The notes under the pieces were generated by a model. That model was not told the origin of the DNA. It saw only the letters and a program-made list of their open reading frames with translations, and made no database searches. Of a DNA stretch of 33,451 nucleotides, positions 1 through 8,112 are shown piece after piece. Made by a program: the position numbers and the translations under genes. Every line of letters begins with the position of its first letter. Within the stretch, counting starts at the first letter, position 1. The stretch comes from Desulfovibrio sp. (lineage in GTDB: Bacteria > Desulfobacterota > Desulfovibrionia > Desulfovibrionales > Desulfovibrionaceae): assembly GCA_031291035.1 (NCBI GenBank), contig JAISLI010000037.1, positions 1 through 33,451 on the forward strand. The letters are read 5' to 3'.

Positions 1-1016
1 CCTGGTTTCCTGCTATCCCATCCATCCGGAGATTTTCGACCGGCTCTATGAGGATTGGGCCACGCTGGAGCGTTTTCAGCGCACACGCGGCGTGTTGCGC
101 CTGATGGCCGCGGTTATCCATGAACTTTGGATGGGCAATGACGCCGGGCTCATGATTTTGCCCGGCTCGCTCCCTCTTGATGTCCCTTCTGTGCGCGACG
201 AACTGACTAGGCATCTTTCCGAAGGCTGGAACGCCCTTGTTGATCATGAGGTGGACGGCAAACGCTCCGTCCCTACCAAAAAGATCAGGCCAACCCACGC
301 TACGGCAAAAAACTGGCCGCCCGGCGGGTGGCCCGTACCATTATGCTGGGCAGCGCTCCCAGCGACAGGGCGCAGGCCGTGCGCGGCGTGGAAGCCTCGC
401 GCATCCGCTTGGGCGTGGTGCAACCCGGTGAGAGCATTGCCGATTTCAATGATGCGCTGAATACTTTGCAGATTTCCCTTGCGTATCTTTACAGCAATCT
501 TTCCGGCGACCGTTTTTGGTACGACACACGGCCTACCTTGCGCAAAACAGTGGAAGACCGCGAAACCGAAAACAACCTGAAGTGCAGCAACGATACTGTG
601 GATCTGCGTATCAAAGAGGCCTACTGCTGGTTGCTTGCTCCCTATATTGACCGTAATGCGGACATGAAAACCATTCAGTGGGATACCATCCGCATTAGCG
701 GCGGCACGGAGAGTATTGTGACAAAAGCCGCCAAAGAGATGGCCCGGAACGAAACGCTTATTTCCAAATGGGCTCCGGCTTTGTTGCTCATGGAGTTGAA
801 TAACCTCCCACGCCTGGCGAATTACGAAGTGCTGGAAGACGCCATCCGCACAGGCATCAATTCACGGAATATTTCGCCGTGGCCGCTGGTGTCAGCGATA
901 GCCGCTTCCTGGATCTCAAATTCAACCAGTTTGTGGGGATTATTGAACGCTCCGCCTATTTGGTGAAGGTGGCAGCGGCACAAAAGCAAATTACGGTCTG
1001 CCGCAGCAAACTGTGA
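1..1016 (+). pseudogene. Decayed DUF499-type ATPase gene, 3' part (left-truncated by window)
   Basis: The translation opens at base 2 and reads YPIHPEIFDRLYEDW, then FQRTRGVLRLMAAVIH and GSLPLDVPSVRDELTRHL. This is the pattern of the DUF499 AAA-like ATPases found in phage-defence islands (family recognised from memory). Near 266-284 the coherent reading drops from frame 2 to frame 1 and resumes as NPRYGKKLAARRVARTIMLG and RIRLGVVQPGESIADFNDAL. At about 790 the family sequence between MELN and LPRLANYEVLEDAIRTG appears to be missing by internal deletion. At 865-867 a lost G shifts the reading to frame 3, which continues EYFAVAAGVSDSRFLDLKFN and then IERSAYLVK to a TGA at 1014-1016. Two frameshifts plus a deletion make a functional product very unlikely. 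The amino-terminal Walker region would lie left of the window. Family call is fairly sure; the exact lesions would need an intact homologue. Confidence 0.72.
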
Positions 1017-1207
1017 GGACTGTTTCTGAAAACTGCCGCACTCTCAAGGTTAAAGATTTTGGGTTTGAGGGGTAGCAAACTGTGCGGAAGGCTCATCTCC
1101 AATTTTGCAAATCGCCGACCTCACCGCATGCGCATACGCGGAGATTGCCGGGGAGCTTCCTCCTGTTTTTCCTCAATCCGCCGAGGGAGCAACATCAGCA
1201 AAATGCT

Positions 1208-2086
1208 CTAATCTATGGGAGGGCGGTAAAATCTTCCGTTCAGCCGTTCCGTGTTCAATATGTTAATGAAGGCGTCGGGATCAATTTTTCTTATTCCGGC
1301 GACAAGCGTGTGCGTTTCATTGGCCGCCACGACGGAATAGAGCATGACGCGCTCGGTCATCCTGTACTGGCCGATTCCTGTGAAGGCGGTGGCGCCGTGG
1401 TGCGTTTGATTCCGGATCAGGGCGGATATTTCAGCGGGCATGCCGGTTATGATGAGCAGGGTTTTGCGTTGGTAGCCGTGAAAAAACGCCTTCAGGCCCA
1501 TGGTGGTGGTGTACTGGAATATGATGGAGTACAGGGCCTTGTCCAGTTCAAAGAGGCAGCCTGCCAGGACCAGAATTACGCAGTTTCCGGCAAAGATATG
1601 GTGCCAGGCGTCTTTGCCGTATTTTTCGGAAATGAAGATGGCTATGAAGTCGGTTCCCCCGCTGGTGGCATGGGCGAAGAGGCACAGGCTTATGGAAAGG
1701 GCGTTGAGCAGACCGCCGAAGACCGCGGAGAGAAGCATGTCGCGCAGTTGCAGGGAACTTGTGAACATGACGGGCATCCAGTCGGTGAGCAGGCCGCTCA
1801 GGGCAATCATCAGACAGGAATACAGGGTGAAGCGTTTGCCGATGAACAGATAGGAAATTACGGCCGGCACGGCGTTCAGGATGTACAGGATGATGCTGAA
1901 GGGCGCGTTGACTCCGGCAAAGCGCAGAGCGCTCTCCTTGGTGAGCAGGGCAAGGCCGGTAAATCCGCCCGGTATGAGTCCGCCCGCGTGTACGAAGGTA
2001 TTGAGGTTGAAAGCCATCAGCACGGAGGCGGCAGTGACCAGCGCAATGCGGGTGGCCGCGGGCGGGGAGGTTTTCTGGACGTACAT
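1208..2086 (-). CDS. YitT-family (DUF161/DUF2179) integral membrane protein
   Basis: 292 residues. The amino-terminal two thirds hold about five or six hydrophobic segments, including ALVTAASVLMAFNLNTFVHA and the glycine-rich GGLIPGGFTGLALL and HATSGGTDFIAIF motifs typical of YitT proteins. The last 80 or so residues form a soluble domain (KTLLIITGMPAEISALI to the end) that matches the carboxy-terminal DUF2179 module. Length is normal for the family, which lacks a well-established transport substrate. The ATG at 2086 is preceded only by a weak GAGAA site. It lies 81 bases downstream of lysS on the same strand and may be read through from it. No function beyond membrane protein is claimed. Confidence 0.85.
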   Translation of the reverse strand: MYVQKTSPPAATRIALVTAASVLMAFNLNTFVHAGGLIPGGFTGLALLTKESALRFAGVNAPFSIILYILNAVPAVISYLFIGKRFTLYSCLMIALSGLLTDWMPVMFTSSLQLRDMLLSAVFGGLLNALSISLCLFAHATSGGTDFIAIFISEKYGKDAWHHIFAGNCVILVLAGCLFELDKALYSIIFQYTTTMGLKAFFHGYQRKTLLIITGMPAEISALIRNQTHHGATAFTGIGQYRMTERVMLYSVVAANETHTLVAGIRKIDPDAFINILNTERLNGRFYRPPID

Positions 2087-2167
2087 GGAATTCTCGTTGT
2101 CGGCCGGTCGCGCGTCTCCGGGAAGTCAAAGGGGGGCGGCAAGCCGGGCAAATGAGGAAAAGGGCGT

Positions 2168-3751
2168 TTAAAATTCAGGCCGCAACAGGGGGAAGAGAAT
2201 GACTTCGCGGATGGAGGGGCAGTCCGTGAGCAGCATGACCAGACGGTCAATGCCGACGCCTTCGCCGGCCGCCGGGGGCATGCCGTACTCCAGCGCGCGC
2301 AGGTAGTCCTCGTCCATGCTGTGGGCTTCCTCATCGCCGGCTTCCTTTTCCCTCGCCTGATCTTCAAAGCGCATGCGCTGATCCACAGGGTCGTTCAGCT
2401 CGGAAAAGGCGTTGGCCATTTCACGCCCGGTAATGAAGAGTTCGAAGCGGTCCGTCAGTTCGGGCTGCTCGTTGTTTCTGCGGGAAAGCGGCGAAATTTT
2501 CGTAGGGTAGTGGTAAATGAAATGCGGCTGTACCAGCTTGTCTTCCACATCCAGGTCAAAAAGTTTGGCCTGGAGTTTTTGCAGACTTTCCCTGTCGGTT
2601 GTTTTTTCGCCGCGTTCACGGATGTAATCCCGCAGCTTGTTGTAGTTGTTGTAAAGCTGTTCGGCGTGTCCGCCGATCTGTCTGAGGGAATCATAGAAGG
2701 AAAGACGGGTCCAGCGACCGGGAGTAAGGTCTATTTCTCTGCCCTGATAGGTTATGACAGTGCTGCCGCAGGCCTGGAAGGCCAAATGGGCAAAAAGTTT
2801 TTCCGTAAAATCCATCAAATCCTGAAACGTGGCATAGGCCCAATAGAATTCGCACATGGTGAATTCCGGGTTATGGCGCGTGTCAACTCCCTCGTTGCGG
2901 AAGTTGCGATTGAGTTCAAATACTTTTTCAAAGCCGCCCACCAACAGGCGTTTCAGATAAAGCTCCGGGGCTATGCGCATGTAAAGGCGCAAATCCAGGG
3001 CATTGTTGTGGGTGACGAACGGGCGCGCCGTCGCCCCGCCGGGCAGGGGCTGCATCATGGGCGTTTCCACTTCCATGAAATTGTTGTCTTCCATAAAGCG
3101 GCGAAATTCGCGCACTATCAAACTGCGCTTCTGAAAAATTTTCCGCGTGCGCGGCGTGACGATCAGGTCCACATAGCGCTGGCGGTAGCGTATTTCCTGA
3201 TCTTTGAGGCCGTGGTATTTTTCGGGCAGGGGCCTCAGGGAGCGGGTGAGCAGGACAACTTCCGCGCAGTCCAGTGTGGGTTCCCCCGTTTTTGTCCGGA
3301 ACAGGCGGCCGCTGACGCCGACGATATCGCCAACTTCCAGTTTTTTGACGACAAGACAGGCGGCGGAGTTCAGATTTTCCTTGGCCGCATAGCACTGGAT
3401 GCGGCCGCTCTCGTCCATGATATGGAAAAAAATTACTTTGCCGAAAGAGCGCAGGGAGACAATGCGCCCGGCAAGCGCAAAAACTTCTTCGGACAGGCCC
3501 GGCACCTCGGCATCCGCTGCCCCGAAATGTTCAAGCACAACGGTTACCCGGTGCTGTTTGCGGAAATTGTTGGGGAAAAGAGGAATACCGGCATCCAGGA
3601 GGTCGCAAGCCTTGCTGACCCGGTTTTTGAGCACTTCATTCAAGCCCTCGCGGGCGGACACGCTTTCCAGCATGGGCATGAAATAGGCCGCATGGGGAGA
3701 TTTTGTGTTCAGGCGCACAGCGGACCTGGGGTTCTTCTTGCCGTCGTTCAC
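2168..3751 (-). CDS. lysS: Lysyl-tRNA synthetase, class II
   Basis: Charges tRNA-Lys with lysine in the cytoplasm. An OB-fold anticodon-binding domain comes first (VSLRSFGKVIFFHIMDESG, then GDIVGVSGRLFRTKTGEP). The class II catalytic core follows, with motif 2 FRNEGVDTRHNPEFTMCE and motif 3 GEGVGIDRLVMLLTD near the end. From the chosen GTG at 3751 the protein has 527 residues, slightly longer than the usual 490-510 because of an amino-terminal extension of about 25-30 residues. This GTG has a GGAG six bases upstream. The in-frame GTG at 3763 has a poorly spaced site, and the ATGs at 3679 and 3673 have no clear site but would give a more family-like amino terminus. The carboxy end is complete. 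A promoter candidate lies at 3871-3899. Confidence 0.96.
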   Translation of the reverse strand: MNDGKKNPRSAVRLNTKSPHAAYFMPMLESVSAREGLNEVLKNRVSKACDLLDAGIPLFPNNFRKQHRVTVVLEHFGAADAEVPGLSEEVFALAGRIVSLRSFGKVIFFHIMDESGRIQCYAAKENLNSAACLVVKKLEVGDIVGVSGRLFRTKTGEPTLDCAEVVLLTRSLRPLPEKYHGLKDQEIRYRQRYVDLIVTPRTRKIFQKRSLIVREFRRFMEDNNFMEVETPMMQPLPGGATARPFVTHNNALDLRLYMRIAPELYLKRLLVGGFEKVFELNRNFRNEGVDTRHNPEFTMCEFYWAYATFQDLMDFTEKLFAHLAFQACGSTVITYQGREIDLTPGRWTRLSFYDSLRQIGGHAEQLYNNYNKLRDYIRERGEKTTDRESLQKLQAKLFDLDVEDKLVQPHFIYHYPTKISPLSRRNNEQPELTDRFELFITGREMANAFSELNDPVDQRMRFEDQAREKEAGDEEAHSMDEDYLRALEYGMPPAAGEGVGIDRLVMLLTDCPSIREVILFPLLRPEF

Positions 3752-3870
3752 AAAATTCTCCACTTCTCGAAGTAAGACGCCCCATGGCCGAACTTTTTTT
3801 CCAAACAGCGGGGGTATTTTGGAATTGGAGCCAGAGGGGCGGCGGCCGGGCAGTGTGAATACAGAAGTGA

Positions 3871-3899
3871 CATTTATGCTATCCCGCCGTTGGCGTCAA
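3871..3899 (-). promoter_or_regulatory. Candidate sigma70 promoter of lysS
   Basis: On the minus strand TTGACG is followed by 17 bases and TAAATG. The -35 matches five of six bases and the -10 three of six. It faces lysS with a leader of about 110 bases. It sits in the only sizeable gap between the 2-hydroxyacid dehydrogenase gene and lysS. Moderate evidence only. Confidence 0.4.
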
Positions 3900-3973
3900 G
3901 ATTTTCATCATGCGCGGGTCGCGAACAGCGCATTGGCCTTGCGCGCGGTTTTTGTGTAAAAGGCGATGTATGT

Positions 3974-4957
3974 CTACGAACATGAAACGGCTGTGTTGAC
4001 GCCGTTGACGACGTTTACCGGCGTGCCCTGTTTCCAGCGGCGGATATTTTCCGCCGTCAGAACGATGATGTTCTGGCGCGCCTTGGCCGTGGCCCAGGCA
4101 ATGTGAGGCGTGATGACGGTATTGGGGGCCTTGAGCAAGGGATTGGAGGAGAGGGGGGGTTCGGTGGAGAGCACATCCGTTCCCAGGGCGCGCAGTTTGC
4201 CGGATTTCAGGGCCTTGGCCGCATCCGACTCATTGACCAGATGACCGCGCGAAGTGTTCAGCAGAATAACGCCGTCACGCATTTTCGCTAGGGTGCCGGC
4301 ATTGATGATGTCCCTGGTTTGCGCCGTTAACGGGCAATGCAGGGAGATAACGTCGGAGGAGGCCAGAATCCGCTCCAACGAAACAAAGGCGAATGGGTTG
4401 TAGCCGGGCGGATTTTTGGGGTGCGGGCAATTGGCGAGTACGCTCATGCCGAAGGCGTGCGCCAGCCCGCCCACACGCCGCCCTATGGACCCAAAGCCGA
4501 TAATGCCCATTGTCAGCCCTGCCAGGCATAGGGGAGTTTTTTTCCAGTAACACCACATGTTTATTTTTTTCCATTCCCCGGCCTTCACGCTTTCAGTATG
4601 TTCGCTCACGTGCCTGCAAAGCTCAAGCAGCATGGCCATGGTATGCTGGGCGACGTCGTCCACGCCGTAGGCCACGACATTGCAGACAGGGATGTTCTTT
4701 TCGGCGCAAGCCTCAATGTCCACGACATTGTAGCCCGTTGCCAGGACGCATACCAGTTTTATCCCTTCAAACTTGTCAATATCCTTACGTTTCAGGGGGG
4801 TTTTGTTGGTCAAAAGCACATCGGCGTTTACGGAGCGTTTCGCAATCTTGCCGGGCGGCGTTTCGCCATGCACCTGCAGTTCGCCGATATCTGAAATGGG
4901 GCCCCAATCCACATCGCCGGGATTGAGGACATCGCCGTCAAGAACAACTATTTTCAT
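3974..4957 (-). CDS. D-isomer-specific 2-hydroxyacid dehydrogenase (glycerate dehydrogenase / hydroxypyruvate reductase-like)
   Basis: 327 residues, the usual length. NAD(P)-dependent interconversion of 2-keto acids and D-2-hydroxy acids. The Rossmann motif GFGSIG is at residues 154-159, and the catalytic triad of the family is in place: Arg237 in NTSRGHLVNE, Glu266 in DVLSTEPP, His285 in TPHIAWA. The amino-terminal part carries ATGYNVVDIEAC and AYGVDDVAQHTMAM, as in glycerate dehydrogenases. No clear acidic residue ends the second Rossmann strand (VLANCPHPK), so cofactor preference is open. The ATG at 4957 is chosen over an ATG at 5011 because a GGGAAAG ribosome site precedes it and the upstream extension is merely a perfect hairpin (4981-5004). 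Downstream of pal on the same strand. The exact substrate cannot be told from sequence. Confidence 0.9.
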   Translation of the reverse strand: MKIVVLDGDVLNPGDVDWGPISDIGELQVHGETPPGKIAKRSVNADVLLTNKTPLKRKDIDKFEGIKLVCVLATGYNVVDIEACAEKNIPVCNVVAYGVDDVAQHTMAMLLELCRHVSEHTESVKAGEWKKINMWCYWKKTPLCLAGLTMGIIGFGSIGRRVGGLAHAFGMSVLANCPHPKNPPGYNPFAFVSLERILASSDVISLHCPLTAQTRDIINAGTLAKMRDGVILLNTSRGHLVNESDAAKALKSGKLRALGTDVLSTEPPLSSNPLLKAPNTVITPHIAWATAKARQNIIVLTAENIRRWKQGTPVNVVNGVNTAVSCS

Positions 4958-4980
4958 GATGAGTCTTTCCCGGAAAGTGA

Positions 4981-5004
4981 ATGGCCGCCCACGCGGGCGG
5001 CCAT
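4981..5004 (-). terminator. Perfect 10-bp hairpin between pal and the dehydrogenase gene
   Basis: ATGGCCGCCC and GGGCGGCCAT pair perfectly around a four-base loop. It starts 41 bases after the pal stop. No T-run follows on either strand, so it is a weak or factor-dependent terminator, or an intercistronic hairpin that separates expression of the two genes. Confidence 0.5.
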
Positions 5005-5044
5005 AAATCAAAGCTGGTGTCCCTTGGGAAGGACAGCAAACCGT

Positions 5045-5509
5045 CTAGTGAGCAACCACGCGGAAGTCGTCGCGGCGGTTCTTGGACCAGACGGATTCGC
5101 CGCTGCCCTGAACAGCCGGATTTTCCTTGCCGTAGCTGATCATTTCGAGCTGGCCCGGATTCACGCCGAGAGTGGCAAGATATTCGTAAGCGGCGCGGGC
5201 GCGGCGTTCGCCAAGGGCCAGATTGTACTCCTGGGTGCCGCGTTCGTCGCAGTTGCCTTCAATGCGCACACGAATGGTGGAATAGCGTTTCAGCAGATCC
5301 GCCTTGGCCTTCAGCATGTCTTTGTATTCGGGCTTGATGTCGAATTTGTCAAAGGCAAAGTACACGCGGGCGTCGGTAATCTGTTGGATGGCGGCGCGCA
5401 TCTCCGGCGTCAGTCCATCGTCATAAGCGCCCTCGGCGGATTTTTTCGCGCAACCGAAACCGGCGGCGAGGGCCATAACCAAGGCGAAAATCAGAGTGTA
5501 ACATTTCAT
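5045..5509 (-). CDS. pal: Peptidoglycan-associated lipoprotein Pal
   Basis: 154 residues. Outer-membrane lipoprotein that anchors the Tol-Pal system to peptidoglycan. A type II signal peptide ends at Cys20 (LAAGFGC); the +2 Ala suits outer-membrane sorting. The rest is one OmpA-like domain beginning VYFAFDKFDIKPEY, with the peptidoglycan-binding region NCDERGTQEYNLALGERRA. In this family the Asp and Arg of that loop contact diaminopimelate. The ATG has a strong AGGAGGAC site at normal spacing. It is last in the tol order, but a terminator-like structure and a promoter candidate lie between it and tolB, so it probably also has its own transcript. Confidence 0.96.
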   Translation of the reverse strand: MKCYTLIFALVMALAAGFGCAKKSAEGAYDDGLTPEMRAAIQQITDARVYFAFDKFDIKPEYKDMLKAKADLLKRYSTIRVRIEGNCDERGTQEYNLALGERRARAAYEYLATLGVNPGQLEMISYGKENPAVQGSGESVWSKNRRDDFRVVAH

Positions 5510-5594
5510 TGTGTCCTCCTGAACAACTCATACTCCAAAAATTTTCCTTCCCTTTCTACATCTGCATCGTATGGTCTCCCGCGACCACAGGCAA

Positions 5595-5622
5595 ATGGTA
5601 TCCGTACCTCAATTTTTGTCAA
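5595..5622 (-). promoter_or_regulatory. Candidate sigma70 promoter of pal
   Basis: Perfect TTGACA (minus strand, 5622-5617), a 16-base spacer and TACCAT (four of six matches to TATAAT). The predicted start leaves a leader of about 75 bases before pal. It lies just downstream of the terminator-like hairpin after tolB, which supports separate control of pal. Confidence 0.55.
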
Positions 5623-5652
5623 GATGCTGAAAGCCTTTTCCGGTATATTTCC

Positions 5653-5706
5653 AAAAAAATTTTGCTCTTGGCCCCGGGGCGCGCCTCCCGATATCAGGTC
5701 CGGGCC
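5653..5706 (-). terminator. Terminator-like hairpin after tolB
   Basis: On the minus strand GGCCCGG (5706-5700) can pair with CCGGGGCC (5677-5670), with one bulged G. After about ten bases a run of seven T follows (5659-5653). The U-run is further from the stem than in a textbook terminator, so efficiency is uncertain. It follows the tolB stop by about 20 bases. Confidence 0.45.
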
Positions 5707-5724
5707 CGCCGCAAGCCGAACGGA

Positions 5725-7029
5725 TCACTGAGCCGGCGCGCTCCAGCGCGGGAACGACGCTTGGCCTCCGCCGGTGGGCACCTGCCGCGCTTCCCCCCCG
5801 TGGCGGGTTGTCAGGTAGATGCCGCGTCCGCTGCCCCGCGTGGAGGCAAAGGCGATAAAATAGCTGTCGGCGCAGAATGACGGTTGTTCGTCGCTGCCAG
5901 GGCCGTATGTGATCTGGCGTTCGATGCCCGTAATCATATCCTGCACAAAAATACGGTGCCCGTAATCCGTCATGCGACTGTACACAACCAAGGTGCCGTC
6001 AGGGGAGAGATTGGCCTCGGTGTTGTAGGTACCGTTCCTGCTCACCCGGGTGACGGCTCCTGTCCCCAGGTCCTTGAGGAATATTTGCGGTCCGCCCAAG
6101 CGCGAGGAAGTAAAGGCCATCTTTGTGCCCGCCCTGTCAAAGGTCGGCGAGACATTGATGGAATCACTCTGCTCAAGTATCCGTTCTTTCTGAAAAACGT
6201 GATTCAGCAGAAATATGACCGGATACTTGCCGTTGGAGAGAGCCACGGCCACCTTGTTGTCGGGCATGAAAGCCGGGCCTATGACCACATTGCCGGGAAA
6301 GCGTATGCGCTGCACTTTCTTGCTGCCGCTGTCCCAGACGCCCAGGGCGTGGGATTTCTGGTCGATATGGGAAAAGACCACAAAGCGTCCATCGGGCGAC
6401 CAAGCGGGGGAAAGCGCCTCCCCCGGCATATTGGTGATTTGGCGCAAGTCGCGCCCGGTAGGTTTGACCAGCCAGACGTCGGCGCGCATTGTGCCGGTTT
6501 TTTTGACAAAGGCCAGAGTGGACCGGAAAAAGGCGCCACTGCCCGTCAGGGCCTCAAGCAGGTCGGCGCAGAAGCGGTCCGCCACTTCGGGCAGATCCCT
6601 GGAAGAAACACGCGAATACTCCTTGCCGAAGAGACGGCCGCCGGTATTTGTCTCAAAAGCGCGCAGCTGGACGGCGTTGGTGCCGCTGTCGCCGTTGGGC
6701 CAATAGCAGGTCACCAGAATGTCCGAACCCGCGAGCTGGAAGCGCCTGAAGTCCAGGTTCGGCGGCTCGTAGCCGGCGAGCACTGTTCCGCCCAGCACGG
6801 TTTTGGGATTGGTCAGCCGCATGAACGGAAGAAAGCTCAGATTTTGCTCCACAAGTTGTTGCAGGTTCCGACCCATGCCGGCGGCCTCACGCTGCGGGCC
6901 GGTGATGGGCGCCGCCAGCGCCAGATTGACGATATTCTGGCCCGGCCCGTAAATGTCCACGCGCATGGCGGCCCCGGCCGAGCTGCTGAAAAAAAGACAC
7001 AGCACTGCGGAGAGAAGAAATTTTTTCAT
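5725..7029 (-). CDS. tolB: Tol-Pal system periplasmic beta-propeller protein TolB
   Basis: 434 residues, normal length. The signal peptide MKKFLLSAVLCLFFSSSAGA probably ends at the AGA-A junction. An amino-terminal TolB domain (about residues 22-150) is followed by a beta-propeller of repeats recognisable as LSPAWSPDGRFVVFS, SPTFDRAGTKMAFTSSR, LSPDGTLVVYSRM and PSFCADSYFIAFAS. TolB binds Pal in the periplasm and is relieved from it by TolA. Its ATG overlaps the stop of the preceding gene by four bases (ATGA), so the two are translationally coupled. The gene sits in its usual place between a TolA-type protein and pal. Confidence 0.96.
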   Translation of the reverse strand: MKKFLLSAVLCLFFSSSAGAAMRVDIYGPGQNIVNLALAAPITGPQREAAGMGRNLQQLVEQNLSFLPFMRLTNPKTVLGGTVLAGYEPPNLDFRRFQLAGSDILVTCYWPNGDSGTNAVQLRAFETNTGGRLFGKEYSRVSSRDLPEVADRFCADLLEALTGSGAFFRSTLAFVKKTGTMRADVWLVKPTGRDLRQITNMPGEALSPAWSPDGRFVVFSHIDQKSHALGVWDSGSKKVQRIRFPGNVVIGPAFMPDNKVAVALSNGKYPVIFLLNHVFQKERILEQSDSINVSPTFDRAGTKMAFTSSRLGGPQIFLKDLGTGAVTRVSRNGTYNTEANLSPDGTLVVYSRMTDYGHRIFVQDMITGIERQITYGPGSDEQPSFCADSYFIAFASTRGSGRGIYLTTRHGGEARQVPTGGGQASFPRWSAPAQ

Positions 7030-8096
7030 GGCATACTTTCCTTGTTGTCGCCGGACACCGGTCCGCGACGCCTCAATTTGAAGGTAAGTTCAGCAGGATT
7101 GGTGAAAGCCGGCGGCGGCGGCGGAAGATTGCCCGCGCGCCGTATGCCCCGCAACACATATTTGTCAAGCAGCCCGTCGCCGGTTGCTTTTACAAGATCG
7201 CATTTTTTCACGCTGCCGTCGGTGTTGATATGCAGCCGCACAGTGGCGTAATACACCCCCGGCTTTGTTTCCGCCGGGATGATTATGGCCTTGAGCAGTA
7301 TCCAGTTGATGTTTGACGCATATTTTTCCATTCTCCCCATGGGCGCCGCTTGCGCCGGAACGGCGGGCGCAACCGGGGGCGCTTCCTCCGCGGTCCGGGA
7401 CGGAAGGGGCTGGGCTTGCGGGGAAGCGCCCCCGGTTGTATCCGGCATCTCCAGGCACAGTTCCTCGGGCGTCAGGCCGGAGGAGGATTTTTGCTCCGCC
7501 TCTTTATTCCCGGCTTGCGGCACCGGCGAGGTTGCGGGGAGCGGCCGGACTTCCGGCAAAGGTTTGCCGGTGTGCCTTGCCGCCTGCGCCGCCTTTTCCC
7601 GCGCGCGTTCTTCAACCGTGTCGGCCCGCTGTTTGCCCGCGGCCCGTTCGGCCTTGTCCCTTTCTATCATTTCGGCCCGTAGCGCCTCCATGGGATCAGG
7701 CGGAAATTCCCTGGCATTGCCCTTGGGCAGCCCTGTCCAGTAGGAAATGTAGACTTCACAGGGAACGCTGTAGGGAGGAACGTCGAATTTGCTGATCTGG
7801 CGTACGGCCCCGCAGGCGGAAGTATCCAGAACGTCCACGCCGGAGCTTTTGACGATGGCGCATTCTCGTACTTTTCCTTCACCGTCCACGGCGATTTTCA
7901 TCCTGAGCTTGAAATTCCCCTTGAGATTGGGCGGTACCCAGACGGCATTGAGCCTGTTGAGAATTTTGTTGCCGTAACCTTCGTTGACGTCGACGGCCAC
8001 CATGCTCGCTCCGTATGACGGCCGCGCGGCAAAAAGCAGCGCAATCAGCAGGAGAAGGAGCGGCAGACTTGCCCGTCGTGGATTGCATATGTACAT
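7026..8096 (-). CDS. Periplasmic protein with two TonB/TolA-C-like modules, in the tol operon
   Basis: 356 residues from the ATG at 8096, which lies 17 bases after the tolA stop. An in-frame ORF runs further up, but only through tolA in another frame. A hydrophobic signal (LPLLLLLIALLFAARPSYGA) ends at about residue 30, so the mature protein should be periplasmic. Module 1 (about 35-120) contains LKGNFKLRMKIAVDGEGKV and ECAIVKSSGVDVLD. Module 2 (about 255-345) contains VRLHINTDGSVKKCDLVKAT then GLLDKYVLRGIR. Both share the pattern G-x-V-x-x-C-x-x-V-K-x-(S/T)-G-x(3)-LD, like the carboxy-terminal domain of TolA/TonB. The two are separated by about 130 residues rich in Ala, Pro, Glu and Lys. It takes the slot between tolA and tolB. 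I infer that it cooperates with TolA, but the role is unknown. Confidence 0.85.
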   Translation of the reverse strand: MYICNPRRASLPLLLLLIALLFAARPSYGASMVAVDVNEGYGNKILNRLNAVWVPPNLKGNFKLRMKIAVDGEGKVRECAIVKSSGVDVLDTSACGAVRQISKFDVPPYSVPCEVYISYWTGLPKGNAREFPPDPMEALRAEMIERDKAERAAGKQRADTVEERAREKAAQAARHTGKPLPEVRPLPATSPVPQAGNKEAEQKSSSGLTPEELCLEMPDTTGGASPQAQPLPSRTAEEAPPVAPAVPAQAAPMGRMEKYASNINWILLKAIIIPAETKPGVYYATVRLHINTDGSVKKCDLVKATGDGLLDKYVLRGIRRAGNLPPPPPAFTNPAELTFKLRRRGPVSGDNKESMP

Positions 8097-8112
8097 GGAT
8101 TTCAAAAACCGC

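Noticed and set aside
1005-1084. Direct repeat AGCAAACTGTG at 1005-1015 and 1074-1084 after the DUF499 remnant
   Set aside because: Eleven bases, no mobile element between the copies, and no terminal inverted repeats; could be chance or a small duplication.
1069-1210. Plus-strand frame reading LQIADLTACAYAEIAGELPP, reminiscent of the end of DUF3800 proteins
   Set aside because: Only about 20 codons are suggestive, bounded by a stop at 1066-1068, with no start or family context.
2321-3775. 484-codon plus-strand reading frame across lysS
   Set aside because: Antisense shadow of a clear lysS gene; no family motifs or ribosome site.
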